Source of the DNA: Arthrobacter oryzae
GTDB taxonomy: Bacteria > Actinomycetota > Actinomycetes > Actinomycetales > Micrococcaceae
Length of the DNA stretch: 64,000 nt
NCBI RefSeq assembly: GCF_030812315.1
Contig: NZ_JAUSSM010000007.1
Coordinates: 124,001 to 188,000 of the forward strand
Direction of reading: 5' to 3'
Shown: positions 18,570 to 29,435 of the stretch, piece by piece
Layout of the letters: each line of letters opens with the position of its first letter
Numbering within the stretch: the stretch's first letter is position 1
Translations under genes and position numbers: made by a program
Notes under the pieces: generated by a model
What the model saw: only the letters and a program-made list of their open reading frames with translations
Database searches by the model: none
What the model was told of the DNA's origin: nothing

Positions 18570-20108
18570 ATGCATAACAACTCCACTGCAGCCTCGGCTG
18601 GCGCAGTGCAGGCAGTCGACAACGACGTCGAAGCCTGGCTGCAGCCCATCCCGGAATCCCAGCGGACCAGGAAAGTCTCCGGACAATTCTGGATCTGGGC
18701 CGGCGCCAACCTCGCCCCCATCAACTGGGTGCTCGGCGCCCTCGGCATCCACCTCGGACTCGGCTTCGCCGACACAGTCATCGTTCTGGTTTTGGGGAAC
18801 CTGATCGGCATGCTGTTGTTCGGCTGCTTCGTCCTGCTCGGCCAGAAAACGGGCGCTACCGGCATGGTGCTTGCCCGCGCGGCGTTCGGCAGGCGCGGAA
18901 ACTACCTTCCCGCCGCCATCCAGGCGCTGCTGGTGATCGGCTGGTGCGCCGTGAACACCTGGATCATCCTGGACCTGGTGATGGCGCTCTTCGGAACCCT
19001 TGGCTGGGTTGACCCGACGGCCCAGAACTACGGCTGGAAGATCGGCGTCGCCACGGCCATCATGGCTGCGCAGGTAGCCATTGCCTGGTTCGGCTACAAG
19101 GCCATCGCGGCATTTGAAAAGTGGACAGTGCCGCCCACCATCATCATCCTCGCGGTGATGTCCGCCGTCGCCTGGTTCGGCATGAAGATCAACTGGTCCT
19201 ACGCCGGACCTGCCGGCAACATCCTCGAAGGCTCGGAGCGGATCGCAGCCATGAGCGCCGTCATGACGGCCATCGGTATCGGCTGGGGCATCACGTGGTT
19301 CACCTACGCCGCCGACTACTCCCGCTTCGTCAGCACCGAAGTGCCGAAGCGAAGGGTCTACCTGGCCTCGGTCCTGGGGCAGTTCATCCCCGTTGTCTGG
19401 CTCGGAATCCTGGGTGCCAGCCTCGCCACCAACAGCGGCGAGATCGATCCCGGAAAACTCATCGTCCAGAACTTCGGAGTCCTTGCGCTTCCCGTGCTGC
19501 TGATGGTCCTGCACGGACCGATCGCCACCAACATCCTGAACATCTACACCTTCTCCGTCGCGACCCAGGCGCTCGACATCACCATCAGCCGCCGCAAACT
19601 CAACCTGTTCGTCGGCGTGTTCTCGCTGGCCGCCGTCGTCTTCTTCATCTTCCAGGAGGACTTCGCCGCCGTGCTGGATGCGTGGCTCATCGGACTCGTG
19701 GCATGGGTGGCTGCCTGGGGCGGAGTGATGCTGGTGCACTACTTCTGGATCGAGAAGCGCTGGCCCGGCGACGCCTCACGGCTGTTCGACGCCGTGGGAA
19801 CCAAGCGCCTCCCCGGCGTGAACTGGGCCGGCATCGTATCCCTCCTGGTCGGCATCTTCGCCACCTGGCTGTTCATGTACGGGCTGGTCCCGGCAATGCA
19901 GGGCCCCATCGCTGTGGCCCTGGGCGGCTGGGACCTGTCCTGGCTCGCCGGCGGACTCAGCAGCGCCGCGTGCTACGCGGTTCTGGGACCCCGGTATCAC
20001 CGCAAGTTTCTGGTCGGCGCCGAACCGCAGCCGGTGGAGATAACCGTCCCGGAGGCAACTGACCCCGGGGCGGCAGCCCGCCCGACAACAACCGCCGTCT
20101 CGCTCTAG
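18570..20108 (+). CDS. NCS1 family permease (cytosine/purine/ureide type)
   Basis: This 512-residue membrane protein has about 12 transmembrane helices. The conserved N-terminal pattern of NCS1 carriers is clear: QFWIWAGANLAPINWVLGAL at about residues 39-58, then 'GLGFADTVIVLVLGNLIGML'. The WFTYAADYSRF segment (near residue 245) is also typical. Substrates of the family include cytosine, purines, allantoin and hydantoins. It lies next to PucR and is followed after 14 bases by the deacetylase-fold gene, so I expect a nitrogen heterocycle or ureide as substrate. Confidence 0.88.
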   Translation: MHNNSTAASAGAVQAVDNDVEAWLQPIPESQRTRKVSGQFWIWAGANLAPINWVLGALGIHLGLGFADTVIVLVLGNLIGMLLFGCFVLLGQKTGATGMVLARAAFGRRGNYLPAAIQALLVIGWCAVNTWIILDLVMALFGTLGWVDPTAQNYGWKIGVATAIMAAQVAIAWFGYKAIAAFEKWTVPPTIIILAVMSAVAWFGMKINWSYAGPAGNILEGSERIAAMSAVMTAIGIGWGITWFTYAADYSRFVSTEVPKRRVYLASVLGQFIPVVWLGILGASLATNSGEIDPGKLIVQNFGVLALPVLLMVLHGPIATNILNIYTFSVATQALDITISRRKLNLFVGVFSLAAVVFFIFQEDFAAVLDAWLIGLVAWVAAWGGVMLVHYFWIEKRWPGDASRLFDAVGTKRLPGVNWAGIVSLLVGIFATWLFMYGLVPAMQGPIAVALGGWDLSWLAGGLSSAACYAVLGPRYHRKFLVGAEPQPVEITVPEATDPGAAARPTTTAVSL

Positions 20109-20122
20109 AAAGGAATCGGACC

Positions 20123-21088
20123 ATGGAATTCCCCGCTTTCCCGGACTCCGCCCATCCCATTACCTGGCCCGAAGGGTATCGGGCGGCCGCATCCTTCACC
20201 TTCGACGTGGATGCGGAGTCATGCACCATCGCCCACGACCCCGCCAGCACGCGCCGGATGTCCCTCATGACCCACCAGTCCTACGGACCCAAGGTTGCGG
20301 TGCCGCGGCTGCTGCAGATCCTGCAGCGCCAAGACATCCAGGCCACCTTCTTCATCCCCGGCTTCACCGCCGAAAGCTACCCCGACGTGGTGCGCCGGAT
20401 CGTGGATGCAGGCCACGAGATCGCCCATCACGGATACCTGCACGAACCCATGCAGGGCATCGATGCAGCCACCGAGGCACGGTACATCGACCGGGGGCTG
20501 GAAGCACTGGCAAAGGTCGCCGGCGTTCGTCCGGTCGGCTACCGCGCCCCCTGGTGGGAACTGAACTGGCACTCGCCGGCACTGCTGGCGGATAGGGGCT
20601 TCCTCTACGACTCCAGCCTGCTCGACGGCGATGCGCCGTACCGCTTCAGCGTCGCCGAGGGCGATTCCAGGGACCTGGTCGAGATCCCGGTCGACTGGGC
20701 TCTTGACGACTGGGAGCAGTACGCCTTCTACCCCGGCGTCACCGGCTCTGGTGTCATCGAAAGCCCGGCCAAGGTCCTCGAGATGTGGACGCTCGAAGCA
20801 GAGGCGCACCACGCGGCGGGAAGCTGCTTCGTGCTGACGAACCATCCATTCATCTCCGGCCGGCCGTCCAAAGCCGTGGCCCTCGAACAGCTGATCAGCC
20901 GGGTCAAGGCCATGGACGGCATGTGGGTCACCACCATGGCCAAAATCGCCGAGCATACGCGGGAGACGGTCACTGAGGTCCACAGCCATGCGCGCATCGA
21001 GGTTCCCGGCTTCCCCGACGCCGGCGCCCGCTTCACGCCGGCACAGGTCCGTCACTCCGCAGTGGCATCCGACCGGGCCCGCATCTAA
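20123..21088 (+). CDS. Polysaccharide deacetylase-fold hydrolase (PuuE/PgdA-like)
   Basis: The 321-residue protein has no signal peptide, which argues against a cell-wall deacetylase. NodB-fold motifs are present: FTFDVDAES (motif 1, metal Asp), HEIAHHGYLHEPMQG (motif 2, two metal His), GYRAPWWELN (motif 3) and VLTNHPFISGRPSK near the C-terminus. Cytosolic members of this fold include the allantoinase PuuE and HpPgdA-like enzymes that act on small amides. Its place behind an NCS1 permease and opposite PucR suggests hydrolysis of an imported cyclic amide or ureide; the substrate is inferred, not shown. Confidence 0.8.
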   Translation: MEFPAFPDSAHPITWPEGYRAAASFTFDVDAESCTIAHDPASTRRMSLMTHQSYGPKVAVPRLLQILQRQDIQATFFIPGFTAESYPDVVRRIVDAGHEIAHHGYLHEPMQGIDAATEARYIDRGLEALAKVAGVRPVGYRAPWWELNWHSPALLADRGFLYDSSLLDGDAPYRFSVAEGDSRDLVEIPVDWALDDWEQYAFYPGVTGSGVIESPAKVLEMWTLEAEAHHAAGSCFVLTNHPFISGRPSKAVALEQLISRVKAMDGMWVTTMAKIAEHTRETVTEVHSHARIEVPGFPDAGARFTPAQVRHSAVASDRARI

Positions 21089-21095
21089 CGGCGCG

Positions 21096-21216
21096 ACGCT
21101 CTCTCACTATTTACACAAAAACCGGAACGCTCTCTCAATGCTGAGAGAGCGTTCCGGTTTTTTATGCGATAAGTGAGAGAGCGTTTGGGAAAAGGGTGCA
21201 GGAAGTGAGAGAGCGT
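21096..21216. repeat. ACGCTCTCTCAC repeat array C
   Basis: Five copies: direct at 21096 and 21127 (last base A), inverted at 21142 (first base changed), 21173 and 21205. The final copy ends two bases before the bcp stop codon. Lies between the convergent deacetylase-fold gene and bcp. Confidence 0.9.
21122..21163 (+). terminator. Intrinsic terminator built from repeat copies (array C)
   Basis: A perfect 16-bp stem (21122-21137 with 21142-21157) with loop ATGC and a following TTTTTT is a textbook rho-independent terminator. The arms are repeat copies extended by CCGGA. Confidence 0.9.
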
Positions 21217-21217
21217 C

Positions 21218-21697
21218 CTAGACGCCCAGGGTTTCCTTCAGCGCCGCGACGTGGCCCTGGGCCTTGACCTGGTACTGAGCGAGCTTCACTTTGCCTTCGG
21301 GGTCGAGCACCACAGTGGAGCGGACGATGCCCTCGGTGACCTCGCCGTCCCGCAGCTTTTCGCCCCATGCGCCGTAAGCCAAGGCCACGGAGTGGTCCTC
21401 ATCGGCCAGGAGCGGGAAGGTGAGCGCGAAATCGCCGGTGAAGTGGGCCAGCTTTTCAGGAGCGTCGGGGGAGACGCCCAGGACCTCGTAGCCTGAGCCT
21501 TGCAGGGACTCGAGGCTGTCGCGGAAATCGCAGGCCTCGGTGGTGCAGCCCGGGGTGGCCGCTTCCGGGTAGAAGTACACAATGACGTTCTTGCCGCGGT
21601 AATCGGCCAGCGACGTCGGCTTGCCCTCGGCGTCCGGCAGGGTGAAGTCCGGCGCCTGGGTTCCGGGCTGGAGCTTGGTGGTCAGAGTGTGGCTCAT
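21218..21697 (-). CDS. bcp: Thioredoxin-dependent thiol peroxidase (Bcp/PrxQ peroxiredoxin)
   Basis: This 159-residue peroxiredoxin reduces hydroperoxides in the cytosol with electrons from thioredoxin. The peroxidatic Cys is C51 in TPGCTTEACDFRD, with C56 as resolving Cys, the pattern of atypical 2-Cys PrxQ enzymes. N-terminal 'APDFTLPDAEGKPTSLADYRG' and 'VIVYFYP' are standard. It stands alone between array C and the winged-helix gene. Confidence 0.94.
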   Translation of the reverse strand: MSHTLTTKLQPGTQAPDFTLPDAEGKPTSLADYRGKNVIVYFYPEAATPGCTTEACDFRDSLESLQGSGYEVLGVSPDAPEKLAHFTGDFALTFPLLADEDHSVALAYGAWGEKLRDGEVTEGIVRSTVVLDPEGKVKLAQYQVKAQGHVAALKETLGV

Positions 21698-21784
21698 GAT
21701 GATCCTTCGGGAGTCTGATTACTGACAAGGCGGTGCGTACTCAACGGGCTGACTGAGCTGGTTTCTACTGGAACAACCACGGGC

Positions 21785-22468
21785 TCAGATGCAGTATTCC
21801 GCAGGCCCGCGCACTTTGGCGTGGGGGCCGGGGACGAACTGGTAGCCGCCTCCACGCACCGTGGCGACCGCATGCCGGCCGCGGCGCAGCTTCCGCCGCA
21901 CCCGGCCAACGTACACATCGATGGAACGGGAGGCCGCTGCGGGGGAATCGAACGATTCCAGGAACAGCCGGAGCTCTTCCCGGCTGATGGCCCGAGAACA
22001 ATTCTCCACGAGATAGCGCAAAAGCTTGAATTCGACGCCGGTCAGCGCCACCGGCTCACCGTCCAGCCGGACCTCGCCGGCGGCAAGATCCACGGACACC
22101 AGGCTCACGGGCCCGGCCAACGGCGGGAGGGGAGTTGCGCCGTCGTCGCCCTCCGGGGAGTCCTCCGGGACGGACGACGACGGCACCTGGGTTCCGCTGC
22201 CGGCTGCCCCGTGCGGTCCCCCCGGCAGGGCAGCGTGGGCGGCGGAAGTTGCAGCTCCGGCGGGCCAAACGTGGACTTCCGCCTCCGGAGCGATCTTCAG
22301 GGCACGCGCCAGCAACAGTTCCGCGGCGCGCGCCATCACGGCGTCGTCAATGTCCTGGTCGCCGTCCGGGGTGACCCAGACTGCCAGGCCATGGGCCTTG
22401 AGCGCGGGGCCGGACTTGGCTGGCCCCGTCGCACATATGCCGCGCGGGGAATGTACCTGGACAGCCAT
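21785..22468 (-). CDS. Winged-helix transcriptional regulator (OmpR/PhoB-type DNA-binding domain)
   Basis: Residues about 125-215 form a Trans_reg_C winged helix: VRLDGEPVALTGVEFKLLRY, then 'SREELRLFLESFDSPAAASRSIDVYVGRVRRKL' features and the terminal GGGYQFVPG wing. The N-terminal 110 residues lack the Asp-containing receiver domain of response regulators and are partly low complexity, so it is not a standard phosphorylated regulator. It follows allB after 11 bases and is the last gene of the glyoxylate/allantoin run; whether it regulates that operon is open. Confidence 0.75.
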   Translation of the reverse strand: MAVQVHSPRGICATGPAKSGPALKAHGLAVWVTPDGDQDIDDAVMARAAELLLARALKIAPEAEVHVWPAGAATSAAHAALPGGPHGAAGSGTQVPSSSVPEDSPEGDDGATPLPPLAGPVSLVSVDLAAGEVRLDGEPVALTGVEFKLLRYLVENCSRAISREELRLFLESFDSPAAASRSIDVYVGRVRRKLRRGRHAVATVRGGGYQFVPGPHAKVRGPAEYCI

Positions 22469-22479
22469 CGCGTGGTGCC

Positions 22480-23823
22480 TCAGACGCCGCCGCGGCGGAT
22501 GAGCTTGCCGCCGGGGGTCTGGCCGTCGATTGCATGTCCGCGCAGGAAGGTCCTGCGGACCACTCCGGACAGCGCCTTGCCGTCGTAGGGCGTGATGGGG
22601 TTCTTGTGCTTCAGTTTGGAGACGTCCACCACGAAGGCCTCATCCGGGGCGAAGACAGAGAAGTCGGCATCATACCCGAGCGCCAGCTGGCCCTTGTTGG
22701 AGAGGCGTGCCAGGGCGGCGGGCTTCTCGGCCATCCAGGAAACTACCTGCTCCAGCGGGATGCCGCGGTGCCGGGCCTCGGTCCAGATCAGCGACAGGCC
22801 GAGCTGCAGCGAGGAAACGCCGCCCCAGGCCACGGCGAAGTCGCCGTTTTCCAGGTCCTTCAGGTCAAGCGTAGAAGGGGAGTGGTCCGAGACGATGCAG
22901 TCGATGGTGCCGTCCTGCAGGCCCTTCCACAGCAGCTCACGGTTGGAGGCCTCGCGGATGGGCGGGCAGCACTTGTACGCGGTGGCGCCGTTGGGGATTT
23001 CCTCAGCCATGAGCGTGAGGTAGTGCGGGCAGGTCTCAACGGTGAGGTGAACGCCGTCGCGTTTGGCGGTGGCGATCATCGGCAGGGCGTCCGAGGAGGA
23101 AAGGTGCAGGATGTGGGCGCGGGCGCCGGTCCAGCGGGCGCGCTCGATCACCTCGGCGATGGCTTTGTTCTCGGCCCCGCGGGGGCGGGAGGCAAGGAAC
23201 GTCGAGTACTGGTCGCCGCCGGGGTGGGGCGCGTGGTCGATCGCGTGGGAGTCTTCGGCGTGGACGATCATGAGCGAGTCGAAGGACTTCAGCTCGGCCA
23301 TGTCCTCTTCCATCTCGTCCGCCTCCAGGTGTGGGAACTCGTCCACGCCGGAGTGCAGCAGGAAGCACTTGAAGCCGAACACGCCCTCGTCGTGCAGCGG
23401 GCGGAGGTCCGCCTTGTTGCCGGGCACGGCGCCTCCCCAGAACCCGACGTCCACGAACGCCTGGTCCTCGGCCACTTCGCGCTTGAGCTTGAGGCCTTCC
23501 ACCGTGGTGGTGGGCGGGATGGAGTTCAGCGGCATGTCGATGATGGTGGTGACACCGCCGGCCGCGGCGGCACGGGTGGCGGACGCGAAGCCCTCCCATT
23601 CGGTCCGGCCGGGCTCGTTGACGTGGACATGGGTGTCCACCAGGCCGGGAATGAGGGTCTCGTCCTCGGCCAGTTCGATCACTTCCGCGCCGGACAGGCC
23701 GTTGCCGAGCGGCTCGATGGCGACGATCTTGCCGCCACGCACGCCCACTTCACGCGCCGCGATGCCGGCGGTGGTGAGGACTCGCTGGCCCCGGATGACG
23801 AGGTCAAAGCTTTCTTCAGACAT
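22480..23823 (-). CDS. allB: Allantoinase
   Basis: AllB hydrolyses allantoin to allantoate. The 447-residue amidohydrolase has the metal motif [20 protein letters not shown] (about residues 56-75), the carboxylated lysine in [18 protein letters not shown] (about 150), and later His/Asp ligands in [12 protein letters not shown] and [14 protein letters not shown]. Neighbours glxK, gcl, glxR and hyi process glyoxylate, an end product of allantoin breakdown. Its start overlaps the glxK stop by eight bases. Confidence 0.9.
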   Translation of the reverse strand: MSEESFDLVIRGQRVLTTAGIAAREVGVRGGKIVAIEPLGNGLSGAEVIELAEDETLIPGLVDTHVHVNEPGRTEWEGFASATRAAAAGGVTTIIDMPLNSIPPTTTVEGLKLKREVAEDQAFVDVGFWGGAVPGNKADLRPLHDEGVFGFKCFLLHSGVDEFPHLEADEMEEDMAELKSFDSLMIVHAEDSHAIDHAPHPGGDQYSTFLASRPRGAENKAIAEVIERARWTGARAHILHLSSSDALPMIATAKRDGVHLTVETCPHYLTLMAEEIPNGATAYKCCPPIREASNRELLWKGLQDGTIDCIVSDHSPSTLDLKDLENGDFAVAWGGVSSLQLGLSLIWTEARHRGIPLEQVVSWMAEKPAALARLSNKGQLALGYDADFSVFAPDEAFVVDVSKLKHKNPITPYDGKALSGVVRRTFLRGHAIDGQTPGGKLIRRGGV

Positions 23824-25093
23824 TGAGGGGCTCCTTAGTGCGGGCGCTGTTCACTGGTGGGGTGGAATCGGCCGGTGTGGAATCGGCCGGTGTGGAATCG
23901 GCCGGTGTGGAACCGGCCGGGGCGGCGCCGGCCGGGACCAGGTCCGCCAGCTCCACGCCGATGTTCTTTCCCAATTGTTCGAGCAGGGGTCCTGCTTCGG
24001 CTATACATATTTCTACCTTGGCCTCCAGCGAGGTCAGAGGATAGACCTGACGGAAGCCGGAATCCTTCTGCTGCTCCGGCGTCAGCGTGGTCCGTCCGCA
24101 GACGGCCACCACCGGAACGCCGGCCCGTGCAGCCGCCCGCGCCACGCCCATGGGCGTCTTGCCGAGGAGGCTCTGTTCGTCCAGGCTGCCTTCGCCGGTG
24201 ATCACCAGGTCCGCACCGGCCAGCCGGTCCGCGAGCCCGGTGAATTCAAGGACGACGTCGATGCCCGGCCTGCGCGTCGCGGCCAGGACCGCGATGGCGG
24301 CGTAGCCCACGCCGCCCGCCGCCCCGGCCCCGGGTGCGTCCGCGGCCTTCAGCGCGCGGGGCCCGATCTCGGCGGCGAGGACGTTTACGAAGTGCGACAC
24401 CGCGGCGTCGAGGGTTGCCACGTCCTCAGGGGTGGCGCCCTTCTGCGGGCCGAAGATCGCCGGGGCGCCTTCGGTTCCGAGCAGCGGGTTGTCCACATCG
24501 CTGGCGAGGACAAACCGTGCCTCGTCCAGCCGGGAGTCGAAGCCGGAGAAGTCGATCCGGTCCAGTCTTGCGAGGGCCGCACCGCCGGGCGGCAGTTCGT
24601 TGCCCTCGGCGTCGAGGAGCTGCGCGCCGAGTCCCTGCAGGACTCCGGCGCCGCCGTCGGTGTTGGCGCTCCCGCCGACGCCCAGAATGATCTGCCGGCA
24701 TCCGGCGTCGAGCGCTGCCCGGATCAGTTCCCCGGTGCCCAGGCTGGTCGCGTTCCTTGCGGTGACGGAATCCGGCATGCCGGCTGAGCCGCCCTCCGTG
24801 GGGAGCACGGCGAGCCCGGAGGCGGCAGCCATTTCGATGACCGCTTCACGGCCGCGGACCGCAAACTCCGCCCGGAGCGGCTGTCCCGTGGGGCCGCTGA
24901 CCAGGGCGCTCCGGCGGGTGAAGCCGGAGCCGACGGCGGCGTCGAGGGTGCCCTCGCCGCCGTCGGCCACCGGAATCCGGACGACGTCCAGGTTGTGGCC
25001 CGTGGCCGCCTGCAGCCCTGTATCCAGGTGCCGGGCAACCTCCGGGGCGGACAGTGAGCCCTTGAACTTGTCCGGCGCGATCACGATCCGCAT
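23816..25093 (-). CDS. glxK: Glycerate 2-kinase with repeat-rich C-terminal tail
   Basis: The enzyme phosphorylates D-glycerate to 2-phosphoglycerate, the last step of the glyoxylate-to-glycerate route. The first 380 residues are the usual glycerate kinase ([15 protein letters not shown] at the N-terminus, [41 protein letters not shown]). The C-terminal 40 residues add an extra tail with STPAD repeated four times, coded by 15-bp tandem repeats. It starts two bases after gcl ends, so gcl and glxK are cotranscribed. Confidence 0.92.
   Translation of the reverse strand: MRIVIAPDKFKGSLSAPEVARHLDTGLQAATGHNLDVVRIPVADGGEGTLDAAVGSGFTRRSALVSGPTGQPLRAEFAVRGREAVIEMAAASGLAVLPTEGGSAGMPDSVTARNATSLGTGELIRAALDAGCRQIILGVGGSANTDGGAGVLQGLGAQLLDAEGNELPPGGAALARLDRIDFSGFDSRLDEARFVLASDVDNPLLGTEGAPAIFGPQKGATPEDVATLDAAVSHFVNVLAAEIGPRALKAADAPGAGAAGGVGYAAIAVLAATRRPGIDVVLEFTGLADRLAGADLVITGEGSLDEQSLLGKTPMGVARAAARAGVPVVAVCGRTTLTPEQQKDSGFRQVYPLTSLEAKVEICIAEAGPLLEQLGKNIGVELADLVPAGAAPAGSTPADSTPADSTPADSTPPVNSARTKEPLNV
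23862..23921. repeat. 15-bp tandem repeat in the glxK tail
   Basis: Three identical units of GTGGAATCGGCCGGT (23862, 23877, 23892) and a fourth diverged unit (23907). In the minus-strand glxK frame they code for the pentapeptide repeat PADST. Length is a multiple of three, so unit gain or loss keeps the frame. Confidence 0.9.
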
Positions 25094-25095
25094 GG

Positions 25096-26886
<1,791 letters not shown>

Positions 26887-27011
26887 TGTGTACTCCTAGG
26901 AAGTCTATGGTTGCCCTCTGCGGGCGGAATTTGGGCTGTTTTTGAGCTGTTTTTGGGTGTGCTAAAGGAAGCCCGGGTGGCAAAGCCTTTACGAAACCGG
27001 GGCAGCTGCTA

Positions 27012-27076
27012 CGAGTTTTTGTCCAGATAATGGCCTCTAGAGGTCCATTTGGGCCGATTATCTGGACAAAAACTCG
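27012..27076. promoter_or_regulatory. Long inverted repeat between glxR and gcl
   Basis: Arms 27012-27035 and 27052-27076 pair over 24 bp with one bulged base; they contain GTTTTTGTCCAGATAAT and its complement. The loop includes a second palindrome, CCTCTAGAGG. With A/T-rich flanks on both arms it could act as a terminator or attenuator reducing transcription from glxR into gcl, or be a small mobile palindromic unit. The 207-base gap between two genes of one pathway holds no ORF. Confidence 0.7.
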
Positions 27077-27093
27077 GGAGGGAGGGAGTGGGG

Positions 27094-27972
27094 CTACTTC
27101 CGGCCGCTGAGCTGGAGGACCTGCTTGAAGAGGCCCGAGTGGTCGAGTCCGCCGTCGCCCTGGTTGACGGTGGCGGCGACGAGCTGCGCGACGACGGCGC
27201 CGAGGGGGACGGCCACGTTGGCTTCGCGGGCGGCGGAGGTGACGATGCCAAGGTCCTTGTGGTGGAGAGCAAGGCGGAAGCCGGGGTCGAAGTTGCGGTC
27301 GAGCATCTTCTGGCCCTTCTGGTCCAGGACCTTGGAGCCGGCGAGGCCGCCGCCGAGGACCTTGAGGGCTGCGTCCGTGTCCACGCCGTAGGCTTCAAGG
27401 AAGGCGATGGCCTCACCGAGGACCTCAATGTTGACCGCGACGATCAGCTGGTTGGCTGCCTTGACGGTCTGGCCGGAGCCGGACGGGCCGACGTGGACGA
27501 TGGTCTTGCCGACGGCGTTGAGGACGTCCTGTGCTGCCTCGAAGTCAGCCGCTTCGCCGCCCACCATGATGGAGAGTGCGGCGTCGATGGCGCCCTGCTC
27601 GCCGCCGGAGACGGGGGCGTCGAGCGGGCGGATGCCGGCTGCGACTGCGTCCTCGGAGAGGCGCTTGGCCACATCCGGGCGGATGCTGGAAGCGTCGATC
27701 CACAGGGTGCCCTTCTTCGCGTTGGCGAAGACGCCGTCCTTGCCGCTGACTACGCCCTCAACATCGGGGGAGTCCGGGACCATGGTGATGACGACGTCGG
27801 CGTCCTTGACTGCATCCGCGATGCTCGTGGCACCCTTGCCGCCTTCGGAGACCAGCTTGTCGATCTTGTCCTGGCTGCGGTTGAAGCCGGTGACGGTGTG
27901 GCCGGCCTTGACCAGGTTGATGGCCATGGGCAGGCCCATGATTCCGAGTCCGATGACTGCAACATTGCTCAT
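27094..27972 (-). CDS. glxR: 2-hydroxy-3-oxopropionate (tartronate semialdehyde) reductase
   Basis: The enzyme reduces tartronate semialdehyde to D-glycerate with NAD(P)H. The 292-residue beta-hydroxyacid dehydrogenase has VAVIGLGIMGLPMAINLVKA at the N-terminus (dinucleotide fold), DAPVSGGEQGAIDAALSIMV near residue 120 (substrate motif) and the catalytic Lys in GQTVKAANQLIV near 170. Start placed at the ATG at 27972 because the conserved fold begins there, although the frame is open further upstream into hyi. Confidence 0.93.
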   Translation of the reverse strand: MSNVAVIGLGIMGLPMAINLVKAGHTVTGFNRSQDKIDKLVSEGGKGATSIADAVKDADVVITMVPDSPDVEGVVSGKDGVFANAKKGTLWIDASSIRPDVAKRLSEDAVAAGIRPLDAPVSGGEQGAIDAALSIMVGGEAADFEAAQDVLNAVGKTIVHVGPSGSGQTVKAANQLIVAVNIEVLGEAIAFLEAYGVDTDAALKVLGGGLAGSKVLDQKGQKMLDRNFDPGFRLALHHKDLGIVTSAAREANVAVPLGAVVAQLVAATVNQGDGGLDHSGLFKQVLQLSGRK

Positions 27973-28021
27973 TGTGGTTCTCTTTCTGAAGTCTTTGTGG
28001 TGAATCCGGAGCGGCTGGGGA

Positions 28022-28822
28022 CTACTGCGAGACGCGCTGGCGGATGGCCCAGCTGAACGCGGTCTCCGCCGGTTCCTTGTATTCGAGGCCGATGTAGCCC
28101 TCGTAGCCGAGTTCGCGGCTGCGGGCGATCCATTCGCCGAGGGGAAGCTCTCCGGTTCCGGGAGCCCCGCGGCCGGGGTTGTCGGCGATCTGGATGTGGC
28201 CGAAGTCCTTCGCGTGCTTTTCGATGATGGCGGCGACATCGTCTCCGTTCACGGCCAGGTGGTAGAAGTCGGCGAGGAGCTTGATGTTCTCCGCGCCGGA
28301 TTCCTCCTTGACCCGGGCAATGACGGTGAGGGCGTCCTGGGCCTTGAGGAGTGGGTACTTGGGGGCGCCGCTGACGGGTTCCAGCAGGACAGTGCCGCCG
28401 ATGCGGGCGACGCCGGCTGCCGCAGCCGCGAGGTTTTCGGCGCCGATGGCATCCTGCTTCTCGGCCGATTCGCCGTCAACGCGGTTGCCGTAGAGGGCGT
28501 TGAAGGCCTTGCAGCCGAGGCGCTCGCCGATGCCGGCGACAACGTCGATGTTGTCCTGGAATTCGGTGGAGCGTGCGGGCCAGGAGACCAGGCCGCGGTC
28601 GCCGCCGGGCATGTTGCCGGCGTTGAAGTTCAGGCCGGTGAGCTGCACGCCAGCGTCGGTGATGGCGTTCTCGAACTCGGTGACCTGGGCGTCGGTGGGG
28701 ACGGAGGTTTCGAAGGGCCACCAGAATTCGACGGCGTCAAAGCCGGCGGCCTTCGCTGCGGCGGGCCGCTCCAGGAGCGGCAGTTCCGTCAGCAGGATGG
28801 AGCAGTTCACTGTGTACGTCAT
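28022..28822 (-). CDS. hyi: Hydroxypyruvate isomerase
   Basis: Hyi interconverts hydroxypyruvate and tartronate semialdehyde. The 266-residue TIM-barrel shows TVNCSILLTELPLLERPAAA at the start, VEFWWPF, then metal ligands in LLEPVSG, KLLADFYHLAVNGDD and HIQIADNPGRGAPGTGE, and the last Glu in GYIGLEYKP-like YIGLEYKEPAETAF. The ATG at 28822 has AAGGA seven bases upstream; an ATG two codons earlier is too close to it. It is the first gene of the minus-strand glyoxylate operon. Confidence 0.92.
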   Translation of the reverse strand: MTYTVNCSILLTELPLLERPAAAKAAGFDAVEFWWPFETSVPTDAQVTEFENAITDAGVQLTGLNFNAGNMPGGDRGLVSWPARSTEFQDNIDVVAGIGERLGCKAFNALYGNRVDGESAEKQDAIGAENLAAAAAGVARIGGTVLLEPVSGAPKYPLLKAQDALTVIARVKEESGAENIKLLADFYHLAVNGDDVAAIIEKHAKDFGHIQIADNPGRGAPGTGELPLGEWIARSRELGYEGYIGLEYKEPAETAFSWAIRQRVSQ

Positions 28823-28880
28823 TGTCATGTCCTTGCGTGGTCCGGTGTTCCGTCTGTCCAACAGTAACTTCCTTAGATAT

Positions 28881-28903
28881 TTCGTATTGTGGAAGTAATA
28901 TTC
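28881..28903. promoter_or_regulatory. Candidate operator before hyi
   Basis: TTCGTATTGTGGAA (TTC-N8-GAA symmetry) directly followed by GAAGTAATATTC lies about 60-80 bases before the hyi start, in an A/T-rich stretch. TTC/GAA symmetry is common in IclR-type (AllR-like) operators of glyoxylate genes. No such regulator lies beside it. Confidence 0.4.
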
Positions 28904-29033
28904 TGCTGTATGAAAAGTGTAGAACCAGTCGGGCGTAGACGTCAACCATTAAGGCGGGGGCGGGCGGCGGGGAGCTGAAGGTGCGGCGGCGTCGCAACGG
29001 GCAGGCTGGCGGCGTCGGCTGCGCGCGGGAACA

Positions 29034-29065
29034 GAAAAACGGGCGGCTCTTGGAGAGCCGCCCGT
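29034..29065 (-). terminator. Terminator after csbD
   Basis: An 11-bp perfect stem (ACGGGCGGCTC and complement) with a 5-base loop; on the minus strand a TTTTT run follows. It lies 15 bases behind the csbD stop. Confidence 0.85.
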
Positions 29066-29079
29066 TCGCTTGTTCCTAT

Positions 29080-29256
29080 TTAGTGCCGCCTGAAGGCGTG
29101 CTTGATCTTTTCGCCTGCCTGCTTGAGGTCGGCCCTGACTGCGCGGCCCTTGCCTTCGGCCCTCATGCGGTCGTTGCCACTGATCTCACCGGCGGCTTTC
29201 TTTCCTTTGCCGTGAAGCCTCTCCGCGGCGTTGTGGATCCTGTCACCCAAACCCAT
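29080..29256 (-). CDS. CsbD family stress-response protein
   Basis: A 58-codon gene reads MGLGDRIHNAAERLHGKGKK then 'AAGEISGNDRMRAEGKG' and 'ADLKQAGEKIKHAF'. This is the CsbD pattern (small, basic, hydrophilic, G-N-D-x-x-x-A-E-G-K core). In Bacillus csbD is controlled by the general stress sigma factor; its molecular role is unknown. AAGGAGG lies six bases before the ATG and a clear terminator follows, so the gene is well supported in spite of its size. Confidence 0.88.
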   Translation of the reverse strand: MGLGDRIHNAAERLHGKGKKAAGEISGNDRMRAEGKGRAVRADLKQAGEKIKHAFRRH

Positions 29257-29435
29257 TGCGGTCCTCCTTGTGGTGCGGCCGGTTCGGCTGATTGCCGCCT
29301 ATGCCGCCACTTAAATTGTAGAAAGGAATGGCCGCTGCGGACCGGTCGGTAGCCCAAAATGATCCGCGGGAATGCGCCTTAGCAGGAGTACCCTAAGAAC
29401 CATAAGCATGCTTGCTATCTGAAGGGGTGGTTCTC

